Part shown: in pieces, positions 1-8,000 of the stretch
Layout: the number at the start of each line of letters is the position of its first letter
Position numbering within the stretch: position 1 is the first letter of the stretch
Assembly (NCBI GenBank): GCA_947577075.1
Contig: CANPTW010000031.1
Coordinates: 1-32,091, forward strand
From: an uncultured Oscillibacter sp.
GTDB lineage: Bacteria; Bacillota; Clostridia; Oscillospirales; Oscillospiraceae
Length of the DNA: 32,091 bases
Direction of reading: 5' to 3'
The notes under the pieces: generated by a model
What the model saw: only the letters and a program-made list of their open reading frames with translations
Database searches by the model: none
Told to the model about the DNA's origin: nothing
Made by a program: the position numbers and the translations under genes

Positions 1-36
1 CGTCACTTTTCCGTGCGGCCGGCCTGGGGGGTGTGG

Positions 37-118
37 GTTGTGGGGGGGGCGGGGGCGGGTCTCTTTTTTTGTTTTTTTTGGGGGCCCCCCCCGCCCCCCG
101 GCCCCCCCCGCTCCTCCG
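37..118. other. Low-complexity G/C/T homopolymer stretch at window edge
   Basis: Runs of G, then T (7-8 nt), then C (8 nt) follow one another with almost no mixed sequence. No reading frame here gives a credible protein and no hairpin with a U-tract can be assigned. It lies just downstream of the first dihydrouridine synthase and close to the window edge, so a contig-end assembly or sequencing artefact is as likely as biology. Confidence 0.5.
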
Positions 119-153
119 CTTATTTAATAAGGAGAGGGGACGGCGGCGCCGCG

Positions 154-1131
154 CTAAACCAGCTCTCCCCTTGGGGCGTCCAGCAGGTTCAGCTCCTCGA
201 AGATCTGGCGCTCCAGCGCTTCATAGGCCCTTGGCCCCCTGGAGCGGCGCATCCGCCCGCCCAGGCGCTCGCCGTCCTCAAAGAGGTGAATGAGGTAAAA
301 CCAGACCTCCTTCATCCGCTGGGAGGCGGGGGCGGCCTGAGCGTCGGGGGCGGCCTGGGCGTAGAAGTCCTGATAGGCCCGGTAGAGCTCCCGGGTGAAG
401 GACTGCAGCTCTTCCCGGGAGGCGGGGGGGCCGCCCCGGAGCCGCCGCAGAAGCGCCGGGTCCGCAATGGCTCCCCGGCCGATCATGGCGGCGTCCAGCG
501 CGGGGAAGCGGTCCTCCAGGGCCCGGACGCCGGGGACGGAGGTCAGGTCCCCGTTGTAGCACACGGGATTTCTGCTCTCCGCCAGGGCCTGGGCGAACAG
601 ATCCATATGCACCGCTCCCCGGTACTTCTCCGGCCGGACCCGGGGGTGGACGGTGAGGCAGGCAATGGGGTAGCGGTTGAAGACCTCCAGCAGCCGGGGG
701 AACTCCTCCGGGACGCGGTAGCCCAGCCGGGTCTTGACGGAGACGGGGACGGAGACGCCGGAAAATACCTCGTCCAAAAAGCGGTCCAGAAAATCCGGGT
801 CCGCCAACAAGCCGGAGCCCTTCCCCTTGGCGGTGACGGTGCCGGAGGGACAGCCCAGGTTCAAGTTGACCTCGGTGTAGCCCATGTCCGCCAGAGCCTC
901 CGCCGCCCAGAGGGCGTCCGCCGCCCGCTTCGCCATCACCTGGGGGACCTGGGGGAGCCCCTCCGGGTTTTCCAGCTCCCGGCGGTCCCGGGGGGTGATG
1001 ATATGCTGGTCCGTGGGGGAGATGAAGGGGACGAAATATCGGTCCGCCCCGCCGAAGCGCTGGTGCCACACCCGGCGGAAAACCCGCTTGGTGATGCCGT
1101 CCAGGGGGGCGAAGTCCAAGCGCCGGATCAT
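154..1131 (-). CDS. tRNA-dihydrouridine synthase (Dus family)
   Basis: Predicted flavoenzyme of 325 residues that reduces uridine to dihydrouridine in the tRNA D-loop, using FMN and NAD(P)H. The TIM-barrel start DFAPLDGITKRVFRR is the Dus FMN-binding opening. The catalytic cysteine is C94 in NLNLGCPSGTVTAKGKGSGL. SVKTRLGY, TVHPRVR, CYNGDL and IGRGAIADP supply the usual later FMN and tRNA contacts. The start at 1131 is chosen because its ATG overlaps the stop of the preceding gene as ATGA and the protein then begins directly at the barrel; an upstream extension would read over that gene. It is the last gene of a three-gene minus-strand cluster. A second Dus (DusB type) lies at 29450, so this one is probably a different subfamily with another target position. 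The subfamily cannot be fixed by eye. Confidence 0.93.
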   Translation of the reverse strand: MIRRLDFAPLDGITKRVFRRVWHQRFGGADRYFVPFISPTDQHIITPRDRRELENPEGLPQVPQVMAKRAADALWAAEALADMGYTEVNLNLGCPSGTVTAKGKGSGLLADPDFLDRFLDEVFSGVSVPVSVKTRLGYRVPEEFPRLLEVFNRYPIACLTVHPRVRPEKYRGAVHMDLFAQALAESRNPVCYNGDLTSVPGVRALEDRFPALDAAMIGRGAIADPALLRRLRGGPPASREELQSFTRELYRAYQDFYAQAAPDAQAAPASQRMKEVWFYLIHLFEDGERLGGRMRRSRGPRAYEALERQIFEELNLLDAPRGELV

Positions 1132-1478
1132 CCCAGCTTCTCCTCCCACTCCCGGGGCTTGAAGCCGGTGAGGACGAAGCCGTCCCCCACCAGAATGGGC
1201 CGCTTCACCAGCATGCCGTCGGTGGCCAGGAGGGCAATCTGCTCCTCCTCGTCCATGGCGGGGAGCTTGTCCTTCAGGCCCAGGGCCTTGTACTGGAGGC
1301 CGCTGGTGTTGAAGAAGCGCTTCAGGGGCAGGCCGCCGGCCTGATGCCACCGGCGGAGCTCGTCGGCGGTGGGGTTTTCCAGCTTGATGTCCCGGACTTC
1401 AACGTCCAGGCCCTTCTCATCCAGCCATTTTTTCGCCTTCTGGCAGGTGGTGCACTTGGGATACCAGAGCATGAGCAT
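1128..1478 (-). CDS. Spx/ArsC-family thioredoxin-fold protein
   Basis: A 116-residue protein of the ArsC/Spx/YffB superfamily. The N-terminus MLMLWYPKCTTCQKAKKWL has a CxxC pair (C9, C12) at the thioredoxin-fold active site, followed by family-typical NPTADELRRW, LPLKRFFNTSG and the late MLVKRPILVGDGFVLTGF segment (the cis-proline region, RP). Members are either thiol oxidoreductases or RNA polymerase alpha-binding regulators such as Spx and MgsR. The CxxC is compatible with redox sensing, but sequence alone does not separate these roles. The stop overlaps the start of the downstream dihydrouridine synthase by 4 nt, and the upstream M24 peptidase ends 16 nt before its start, so the three are probably one transcript. 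Confidence 0.85.
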   Translation of the reverse strand: MLMLWYPKCTTCQKAKKWLDEKGLDVEVRDIKLENPTADELRRWHQAGGLPLKRFFNTSGLQYKALGLKDKLPAMDEEEQIALLATDGMLVKRPILVGDGFVLTGFKPREWEEKLG

Positions 1479-1494
1479 GGGGGAGTCCCTCCTT

Positions 1495-2586
1495 TCAGAG
1501 AATCAGCAGTTCCTTGGGGGCCTTCGTCAGGTTCCGGCAGCCCTCCGGGGTAATCAAAATCACGTCCTCGATGCGGACGCCCAATTTCCCGGGAATGTAA
1601 ATTCCCGGCTCCGCCGAAATCACCGCCCCGGCGGGGAGGGGGGCCTCGTTGGAGGCGGCGGCGTTGGGGGCCTCGTGGATTTCCACCCCCACCCCGTGGC
1701 CGAAGCTGTGGGTGAAGTACGCCCCATAGCCCGCCTCGGCGATGACGGCCCGGGCGGCGGCGTCCACAGCCTTGCCGGGGACCCCGGCCCGGGCGGCGGC
1801 GATGCCCGCCTCCTGGGCGGAGAGGACCGTCTTGTAAACTCGCTCCATCTCCTCCGTCGCGGACCCCACCGCCACGGTCCGGGTCATGTCGGAACAGTAG
1901 CCGCCGTAGATGCAGCCGAAGTCCATGGTGACGAACTCCCCGGCCTGAATCTCCTTCTCCGAGGGCACGCCGTGGGGGAGGCTGCCGTTGGGCCCGGAGA
2001 CCACAATGGGGTCAAAGGACATGTCCGACGCGCCGTAGTGCAGCATGAGGTACTGGAGCCGGGCGGCGATCTCCTTCTCCGTCACGCCGGGGCGGACCTC
2101 CTTTAAAATGTCCTCCAGGGCCCGTTCGGCGATGCCCTGGGCGGCCTCCATGGCCTGAAGCTCCTCCCGGTCCTTGGTCTGCCGGAGCTTTAAAACGGGC
2201 TCCGACGCGGGAACCAGCTCACAGGGGGGACGCCCCTCCTCCGACAGGGCCTTTTCCAGCCGCCGGAAGGACTGGACGGACATCGCCGCGTCCTCAAAGC
2301 CCAGGCGGCGGATTCCCTTCAGGAATACCAGCTCCTGGAGCTGGTCCGTCAGCTTTTTCCCGGGCTTCACCTCCCGGAGCTCCGCCCCGTCGAGACGGCG
2401 GGCGGCGGCCTCGGTGTACCGGGCGTCGGTGAGGAAGACGGCGCCCCTCCGGGTCACCAGGGCCGTGGCGTCCGCGCCTGGGGTGAAAAAGCCGGAGGCG
2501 TAAAAGCGGTTGGCCTCCCCGGTGAGGAGGACGGCGTCCAGATGTTCCGCCTCCAGGGCGGCGGCGATGTTTTCGTAATGGTTCAT
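1495..2586 (-). CDS. M24 family aminopeptidase (Xaa-Pro type)
   Basis: Cytosolic metallopeptidase of 363 residues, the usual length for PepP/PepQ-like enzymes that remove N-terminal residues before proline. Residues 1-130 form the creatinase-like N domain and about 140-363 the pita-bread catalytic domain. Likely metal ligands are all present: D222 (TMDFG), D233 (YCSDMTRT), H297 (HSFGHGVGVEIHE), E326 (SAEPGIYIPG) and E340 (VRIED). The substrate-side histidine is in SLPHG (about 202-206). A purine-rich Shine-Dalgarno sequence (AGGAAGGA) precedes the ATG. It is the first gene of the cluster with the Spx-like and Dus genes. Whether it acts on Xaa-Pro di- or oligopeptides cannot be read from the sequence. 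Confidence 0.92.
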   Translation of the reverse strand: MNHYENIAAALEAEHLDAVLLTGEANRFYASGFFTPGADATALVTRRGAVFLTDARYTEAAARRLDGAELREVKPGKKLTDQLQELVFLKGIRRLGFEDAAMSVQSFRRLEKALSEEGRPPCELVPASEPVLKLRQTKDREELQAMEAAQGIAERALEDILKEVRPGVTEKEIAARLQYLMLHYGASDMSFDPIVVSGPNGSLPHGVPSEKEIQAGEFVTMDFGCIYGGYCSDMTRTVAVGSATEEMERVYKTVLSAQEAGIAAARAGVPGKAVDAAARAVIAEAGYGAYFTHSFGHGVGVEIHEAPNAAASNEAPLPAGAVISAEPGIYIPGKLGVRIEDVILITPEGCRNLTKAPKELLIL

Positions 2587-2687
2587 TACTAAGACTGTCC
2601 TTCCTGGGGCCCCCTTGAAGGGGGGAGTTTACTCGCCCTTCGGGCGGGGCGGATTGGCGGTCAGCGATGGCTGGGCAATGCACCCCC

Positions 2688-2716
2688 CATTCTCTCTTTT
2701 GCGAAAAGAGAGAATG
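2688..2716. repeat. Perfect 13-bp hairpin in intergenic block
   Basis: The arm at 2688-2700 (CATTCTCTCTTTT) is exactly complementary to 2704-2716, leaving a GCG loop. It sits between the M24 peptidase start and the first direct repeat. There is no following U-tract in either direction, so it is not a standard terminator. It may be one end or the core of an intergenic repeat element. Confidence 0.7.
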
Positions 2717-2740
2717 CGCCGTGCACGGTGGAAGAGAGAA

Positions 2741-2856
2741 AACGGGGGCCGCGCAAGGGGTGCCCCCCATATCAGGCATGTCTTCGGGCCGCGGCGCGGT
2801 GCGGGCGGGAGTTTTGGCGGTCGATGAATCGACTGCCCTCCTCTTTTTGCTGCCGC
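2741..2856. repeat. Intergenic direct repeat, copy 1 (~116 bp)
   Basis: Begins AACGGGGGCCGCGCAAGGGG and ends CTGCCGC. It matches copy 2 (2916-3030) almost throughout, with one 1-nt indel and a handful of substitutions. Each copy contains the short palindrome GTCGAT-GA-ATCGAC. No credible gene occupies 2587-3091. The block holds this repeat pair, the 2688-2716 hairpin and short GC hairpins near 2610-2650. It resembles the mosaic intergenic repeats of clostridial genomes. Confidence 0.85.
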
Positions 2857-2915
2857 ACTGCCGACCGTCCGGTGGGGCCGCTTCTACCGCTTTCTTTAAA
2901 AGGGCCCCTTTGGCA

Positions 2916-3030
2916 AACGGGGGCGCGCAAGGGGCGCCTCCCATATCAGGCATATCTACAGTCCGCGGCGCGGTGCGGGCGGGGGTTTTGGCGGTCGATG
3001 AATCGACTGCCCTCCTCTTTCCGCTGCCGC
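2916..3030. repeat. Intergenic direct repeat, copy 2 (~115 bp)
   Basis: Second copy of the repeat at 2741-2856, in the same orientation, with starts about 175 bp apart. The core around CCATATCAGGCAT and the stretch through GGTCGATGAATCGACTGCC are conserved between copies, while the sequence separating them is unrelated. This implies duplication of a defined unit rather than of the whole region. Confidence 0.85.
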
Positions 3031-3091
3031 TTATGCGGCGGCTGCGGGGGGACCGGCCGGCAGGGGCGGCAACCTGCCGCCCGTTCTGGGC

Positions 3092-3352
3092 TCACCAGTC
3101 GTGGCGGCGGGTATAAATCCCATGGTCCCCCAGGACGCGCACAATCGCGTCAATCCGTTGGAAGCACTGGGGGTCCTCCAGGCTGTCGTCATTCAGGACC
3201 CGCCGGATCTCCTCCAGCACCTCCAGGGCCTTCGTCTCGGTTTCCCGGGCGATTTTTTGGATGGTTTCACTGCCCCTCAAATACCGCATGGCCTCCAGCC
3301 CGATGGCCTCCGCCGCCAGTTCTTCCTGCGTAGTCAGCGCTTCTTCGTTCAT
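3092..3352 (-). CDS. Small hypothetical protein (86 aa)
   Basis: Not recognised. The protein is mostly charged and predicted helical (EELAAEAIGLEAMRYLRG, then KIARETETKALEVLEEIRRVL), soluble, with no signal peptide or metal motif. The start at 3352 is chosen over an in-frame ATG 11 codons upstream because GGAGG followed by TTTTT sits directly before it. It is transcribed divergently from the XRE regulator at 3458 across a palindromic 105-bp gap. The two start codons are placed almost symmetrically around the palindrome centre, so it is probably a regulatory partner or target of that regulator. That link is inference. Confidence 0.6.
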   Translation of the reverse strand: MNEEALTTQEELAAEAIGLEAMRYLRGSETIQKIARETETKALEVLEEIRRVLNDDSLEDPQCFQRIDAIVRVLGDHGIYTRRHDW

Positions 3353-3365
3353 AAAAACCTCCATT

Positions 3366-3445
3366 TGACCTTTCGCAAATGTCAATTATTCCCTTCTTTT
3401 ATCATAAAATAAAAGATACGGTCGAATGACAATTACAAAAGGTCA
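3366..3445. promoter_or_regulatory. Long interrupted palindrome, candidate divergent operator
   Basis: Three nested inverted repeats share one centre at 3405.5: TGACCTTT (3366-3373) with AAAGGTCA (3438-3445); TGTCA (3380-3384) with TGACA (3427-3431); TCTTTTAT (3395-3402) with ATAAAAGA (3409-3416). About 27 of 40 positions pair. It is AT-rich against a GC-rich genome and holds the promoters of both divergent genes, although individual -10/-35 boxes are ambiguous. Autoregulation by the adjacent XRE protein is the obvious inference. Confidence 0.65.
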
Positions 3446-3457
3446 GGATGGGCTTTC

Positions 3458-3706
3458 ATGTATAAAAACCGCGCCCCAAATGGGCGGCACAATCTTTGCG
3501 GCGGTTGGGTGGCCGCCCTGCGCAAGGCCAGAACACCCAAGCTGTCCCAGCGGGGGTTGGCGGACATGCTCCAGCTGGGCGGACTGGACGTGGACAAAAA
3601 CGCGGTCCAGCGCATTGAGAGCGGACAGCGGTTTGTGACGGACATCGAGCTGAAGGCCCTGGCCCAGGCATTGGGCGTGACGGTGGAGGAATTGTTGGAA
3701 CCGTAG
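3458..3706 (+). CDS. XRE-family helix-turn-helix regulator
   Basis: An 82-residue protein that is essentially one Cro/CI-type HTH domain. The pattern LSQRGLADMLQLGGLDVDKN (about 29-48) is the helix-turn-helix, followed by AVQRIESGQRFVTDIELKAL and the closing ALGVTVEELLEP. No ligand-binding or peptidase domain is present. The Shine-Dalgarno sequence is weak (GGATGGG), so the start is less certain than the domain. Its stop codon lies inside the terminator stem at 3705. The palindrome upstream suggests that it represses itself and the divergent small gene. Confidence 0.85.
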   Translation: MYKNRAPNGRHNLCGGWVAALRKARTPKLSQRGLADMLQLGGLDVDKNAVQRIESGQRFVTDIELKALAQALGVTVEELLEP

Positions 3707-3730
3707 GAGCTCCGGGAAACCGGAGCTCCT
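3705..3730 (+). terminator. Terminator of the XRE gene
   Basis: An 11-bp perfect stem (AGGAGCTCCGG / CCGGAGCTCCT) with a GAAA tetraloop, followed by GTTATTT. The TAG stop of the XRE gene overlaps the first stem bases. Confidence 0.8.
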
Positions 3731-3744
3731 GTTATTTATCCCTT

Positions 3745-3764
3745 GGGCGGGGAAATTCCCGCCC
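3745..3764. terminator. Hairpin between convergent XRE and RNHCP genes
   Basis: A 7-bp stem (GGGCGGG / CCCGCCC) 8 nt beyond the RNHCP stop codon on the minus strand. There is no clear U-tract on that side, so it is a weak terminator or a transcript-end stabiliser. Confidence 0.4.
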
Positions 3765-3772
3765 GGTTTGCG

Positions 3773-4198
3773 TTACCCCATGGACCCGCTGCCGCCCATG
3801 AGGGCGGTCATCTCCTCGATGCGCTCCAGCGGGAAGGGCGGGGCGCACAGGGGCTTCATGGCGATGCTCATGAGCTTCATGGGATTATCGTCCGCCGCCA
3901 CCCGGTTGGAGCTCAGGCTGCCGCAGCGGCGGCAGCGGTGGACAAGGGCCCACTCGCCCCCCTTGCGGACCCACACGGCAATGGGGTCCATGACCCCGCC
4001 GCAGTCCGCCGCCCGGTCCCCGGGCTCCACGTCCAGATGGACGCTGGAAAGGCAGTTGGGGCAGTGGTTGCGGTGGTCCGCCCCCGCCCCGGCGGGGGTA
4101 ACGAGGCGGCCGCAGACCCGGCAGGTGAAAGCGTCGGTGCAGGGATGGGTTTTGTAGTAGCCTTTTTCGTATAGCTTCCGTTTGTTTTCGCGGTTCAT
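3773..4198 (-). CDS. RNHCP domain zinc-finger protein
   Basis: A 141-residue protein with the signature RNHCPNCL that names the RNHCP domain family. Cysteine pairs occur in order: TCRVCGRL (about 27-30), HCPNCLSSVH (about 45-48), then ADCGG and the CRRCGSLSSNR zinc ribbon. This predicts two zinc-binding sites. The family is widespread in bacteria but its biochemical role is not established to my knowledge. The start at 4198 is preceded by AGGAGG at good spacing; an in-frame upstream ATG at 4294 would read through the leader hairpin and has no comparable ribosome-binding site. Nucleic-acid or translation-related binding is a guess only. Confidence 0.85.
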   Translation of the reverse strand: MNRENKRKLYEKGYYKTHPCTDAFTCRVCGRLVTPAGAGADHRNHCPNCLSSVHLDVEPGDRAADCGGVMDPIAVWVRKGGEWALVHRCRRCGSLSSNRVAADDNPMKLMSIAMKPLCAPPFPLERIEEMTALMGGSGSMG

Positions 4199-4232
4199 GA
4201 TAAAGCTTCCTCCTGAAGATGTTCCGAATCCT

Positions 4233-4271
4233 CCGGGAGGAATGGCGAGTGCAGATTTGCCAACCTCCCGG
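4233..4271 (-). promoter_or_regulatory. Leader hairpin upstream of the RNHCP gene
   Basis: On the minus-strand transcript CCGGGAGG pairs with CCTCCCGG (8 bp), with an inner TGGC/GCCA helix. The 5' arm starts at the base after the stop codon of a 12-codon reading frame. The 3' arm contains CCTCC, which is also complementary to the GGAGG ribosome-binding site of the RNHCP gene, so two mutually exclusive pairings are possible. There is no U-tract, which makes transcription termination unlikely. Confidence 0.5.
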
Positions 4272-4310
4272 TTAGACGGCACTCTCCGAAGCAAAGAATT
4301 TAAGTTTCAT
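4272..4310 (-). CDS. Possible 12-residue leader peptide
   Basis: ATG through TAA encodes MKLKFFASESAV. A GGAG lies 6 nt upstream of the ATG, and the stop codon abuts the leader hairpin of the RNHCP gene. Codon use is AT-richer than in the neighbours. Short frames of this size occur by chance; position and spacing are the only support. Confidence 0.3.
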   Translation of the reverse strand: MKLKFFASESAV

Positions 4311-4352
4311 AGGATACTCCGTTTCAAAAATAAAGGTGTAAAAGCTGGGACT

Positions 4353-4805
4353 TCAGCCCTGGAACCGCTCCAGCCGGGCGATGATCTTCTCCCGGTACTC
4401 CGCGTGATGGGGCATCCCGCCCCCCAGGCCGCCCCGCTTGGGCAGCTGGAGCTTGAGGAAGCCCCCGTCCCGGAAGGTGACGGAGCAGTTGACGGCCCCC
4501 ATCATGGCCTTTTTGATCTCACAGCTCTGGATGCTTCCAAAGGGGAAGCACGCGCCCACGTCCTCGGCCACGGTCTTCCGCAGGTCCGGCAGCAGGGGAT
4601 AGGCCGCCGTCAGGTACTTGCGCTCCTCGCACTCGGCCACCAGCAGATAGTGCTCCGTGACCCCGACGTACACGTCGAAATAAGAGGTTTTCTTTTGGTT
4701 CACCTGGAGGGTGATGCCGTGAATCCCGGCGGCAAGAGTCTCCCCCTCCGGGGTGCAGGCCCCCAGGACCTGCCGCATGAGGCCCTCGTCAAAAATGCCC
4801 GCCAT
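4353..4805 (-). CDS. Hypothetical protein downstream of pyrG (150 aa)
   Basis: Not assigned to a named family. It is soluble with no signal peptide. Alternating hydrophobic segments (TSYFDVYVGVTEHYLLVAEC, then CEIKKAMMGAVNCSVTFRDG and FLKLQLP), with a closing helix EYREKIIARLERF, give a mostly-beta-then-helix pattern reminiscent of bacterial PH-like domains. That resemblance is weak inference. Its ATG lies 3 nt after the pyrG stop, so it is almost certainly co-transcribed with CTP synthase. Confidence 0.6.
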   Translation of the reverse strand: MAGIFDEGLMRQVLGACTPEGETLAAGIHGITLQVNQKKTSYFDVYVGVTEHYLLVAECEERKYLTAAYPLLPDLRKTVAEDVGACFPFGSIQSCEIKKAMMGAVNCSVTFRDGGFLKLQLPKRGGLGGGMPHHAEYREKIIARLERFQG

Positions 4806-4808
4806 GGT

Positions 4809-6416
<1,608 letters not shown>

Positions 6417-6447
6417 CTATTCTTTCGTTCTTCCTCGTTCTCCCGCT

Positions 6448-6470
6448 GTCCGGCGGGGCCTCCGCCGGAC
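6448..6470 (-). promoter_or_regulatory. Hairpin in the pyrG 5' leader
   Basis: GTCCGGCGG pairs perfectly with CCGCCGGAC around a 5-nt loop, starting roughly 10 nt into the predicted transcript. There is no U-run after it, so it is not an intrinsic terminator. It could stabilise the mRNA 5' end or take part in nucleotide-responsive control. Confidence 0.5.
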
Positions 6471-6485
6471 CGTATATACCAGTCC

Positions 6486-6514
6486 ATATTATCATCTGGA
6501 CCCCCGCTTGTCAA
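6486..6514 (-). promoter_or_regulatory. pyrG promoter
   Basis: TTGACA (6509-6514) and TAATAT (6486-6491) separated by exactly 17 bp. Transcription should start near 6479, giving a leader of about 70 nt. Confidence 0.85.
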
Positions 6515-6537
6515 CGGCGCAGGAGGAGGGAAAAGGG

Positions 6538-6557
6538 CGCGGGGAAAAGACCCCGCG
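6538..6557 (-). terminator. Weak terminator after the HPr-like gene
   Basis: CGCGGGG pairs with CCCCGCG around a 6-nt loop, followed on the minus strand by CCC and four U residues. It lies between the HPr-like gene and the pyrG promoter. Confidence 0.5.
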
Positions 6558-6588
6558 GGCGGCGTTGGGCGGCCGTGCGTGGGGCTTC

Positions 6589-6834
6589 TCAGTGCTGTCC
6601 CCGGGCGGACCCGATCATATAGTCGAGAAAGGCGGGCACGTCCCGGGCGTCGGAGAGGCTGATGCACAGGCCCTCCGGGCTGGGACGCATGGCCCGGAGC
6701 AGCTGGCGGGCCGTGTTGTCCCGCTTCAGGTCGCAGCGGGTGTTGTCCGGCAGGTGGAGCAGCACCTGCCCCCGGCTGTGCTCCACCACGTTTAAAAAGT
6801 TGTCCGCGTCCGGCAGCATCATGATTTTGAACAT
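6589..6834 (-). CDS. Small HPr-like protein lacking the phospho-histidine
   Basis: An 81-residue soluble protein with a strong AAAGGAGG ribosome-binding site. The order of hydrophobic blocks resembles the HPr phosphocarrier fold: DADNFLNVVEH, then GQVLLHLP, DLKRDNTARQLLRAM, PEGLCISLSDARDVPAFLDYM. The equivalent of HPr His15 is missing (PDADNF where HARPA would stand) and no regulatory serine is evident. If the fold is right, it cannot act as a PTS phosphocarrier and would be a divergent regulator or binding protein. The similarity is by eye only. It is divergent from the AraC-type regulator. Confidence 0.5.
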   Translation of the reverse strand: MFKIMMLPDADNFLNVVEHSRGQVLLHLPDNTRCDLKRDNTARQLLRAMRPSPEGLCISLSDARDVPAFLDYMIGSARGQH

Positions 6835-6860
6835 AGGCGGCCTCCTTTAGAATCGGGTCC

Positions 6861-6899
6861 CCGGTTTTACATATACGTATGGGATTTAGAAAAAACCGG
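6861..6899. promoter_or_regulatory. Inverted repeat in the divergent HPr-like/AraC gap
   Basis: CCGGTTTT (6861-6868) and AAAACCGG (6892-6899) form an 8-bp inverted repeat flanking an AT-rich centre containing ATACGTAT. A dimeric regulator binding between the two divergent genes is plausible but unproven. An extended -10 (TGGTATAAA, 6985-6993) lies before the AraC gene. Confidence 0.4.
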
Positions 6900-7014
6900 A
6901 GATTTCCCTTGCGCGCTTTGCGCCGTTCTGATAGGATGATACCATCAAAAACTGAGAGGCGGTAGCAGGAAAGCGCCAGCTTTCTGGTATAAAACCGTCA
7001 GAATGGAGGAAGCC

Positions 7015-7944
7015 ATGGCACTGAGCGTCTGCAGCTCCGCCACCGATGGGCGGAGCCGGGAGCTGGTGCGGCACGGAACGCCGCCCTTTCCCGTCGCCTG
7101 CTACCGCCACGGGGCGGAAACGGTGAACGCGGTTCCCTGGCACTGGCACGATGAGCTGGAAGCCGTGGTGGTAAAAGAGGGGCGGGTCTTCGTCTCCGCC
7201 GAGGGCGAGAGCCGGGAGCTGGGGCCCGGGGAGGGCTGCTTCATCACCGCCGGGGCGCTCCACCGGGTCTGGCGGGAGGGAGAGGGGCCGGTGCTTCTCC
7301 ACTCCCTGGTCTTTCACCCCCGGCTGGTGGGGGGGAGCGTGGAGAGCGTCTTTTGGCAGGGCTATCTGCGGCCCCTGCTGGACGAAGCCGCCAACCGCTG
7401 CGTCTGGCTGGCGGCGGGCGTCCCCTGGGAACGGGAGGCGCTGGAGGCCGTGGAGGCGGCCTGGCGGGCCTGCGGGGAGGAGCCCGCCGGATTTGAGTTT
7501 CAGGTCCGGGAGGGCCTTTCCAGACTGGTCTTCCTTCTCTCCGCCCACCGCCCCGGGGCGCGGAGGGGCCCCTCGGAGAAGGCGCTGCGGGAGGGGGAGC
7601 GGATCAAGGCGATGCTGCGCTACATACAGGAGCACTGCGGCGAGGCGCTGACCGTGGCGGAGATTGCCGGAAGCGCCGCCGTCAGTGAGAGCGAGTGCCT
7701 CCGGTGCTTCCGGAGCATGATCGGCGCCACCCCCATGCAGTATGTCCGGCAGCTGCGGGTCCAGCGGGCGGCGGAGCTGCTGGCCTCCACCGGGGAGCGG
7801 ATCGCGGACATCGGAGCGGCCTGCGGATTCCAGGAGACGAGCTATTTTGCCAGAACCTTTCGGGCGCTGAAGGGCTGCACCCCCAGTCAGTACCGGGCGA
7901 AAAAGCGGTCTTCCGGGGGAAAAACGCAGGTTTCCGCCTTGTAA
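7015..7944 (+). CDS. AraC-family transcriptional regulator
   Basis: A 309-residue regulator with an N-terminal cupin ligand-binding domain (VPWHWHDELEAVVVKEGRVF through GPGEGCFITAGALHRV) and a C-terminal double helix-turn-helix. The first HTH is LTVAEIAGSAAVSESECLRC, the second IADIGAACGFQETSYFARTF, ending with the family motif GCTPSQYR. The start at 7015 is preferred over the ATG at 7003, because the GGAGG at 7005-7009 lies inside the longer version and is correctly spaced for the inner ATG. Ligand and targets are unknown. The neighbouring DivIVA-like gene has its own promoter, so it need not be the target. Confidence 0.92.
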   Translation: MALSVCSSATDGRSRELVRHGTPPFPVACYRHGAETVNAVPWHWHDELEAVVVKEGRVFVSAEGESRELGPGEGCFITAGALHRVWREGEGPVLLHSLVFHPRLVGGSVESVFWQGYLRPLLDEAANRCVWLAAGVPWEREALEAVEAAWRACGEEPAGFEFQVREGLSRLVFLLSAHRPGARRGPSEKALREGERIKAMLRYIQEHCGEALTVAEIAGSAAVSESECLRCFRSMIGATPMQYVRQLRVQRAAELLASTGERIADIGAACGFQETSYFARTFRALKGCTPSQYRAKKRSSGGKTQVSAL

Positions 7945-7967
7945 ACCGCCGCTGTTTGTGGTAGAAT
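7939..7967 (+). promoter_or_regulatory. Promoter for the DivIVA-like gene
   Basis: TTGTAA (7939-7944) and TAGAAT (7962-7967) with a 17-bp spacer and an extended TGG before the -10. The -35 overlaps the stop codon of the AraC gene. Confidence 0.6.
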
Positions 7968-8000
7968 CAAAAGAAGTCTGAGAGAGGAAATGAGTGTCCT

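Noticed and set aside
2294..2953. Minus-strand frame running through the repeat block into the M24 gene
   Set aside because: It consists of translated repeat sequence (MPDMGG occurring twice) and then overlaps the peptidase out of frame.
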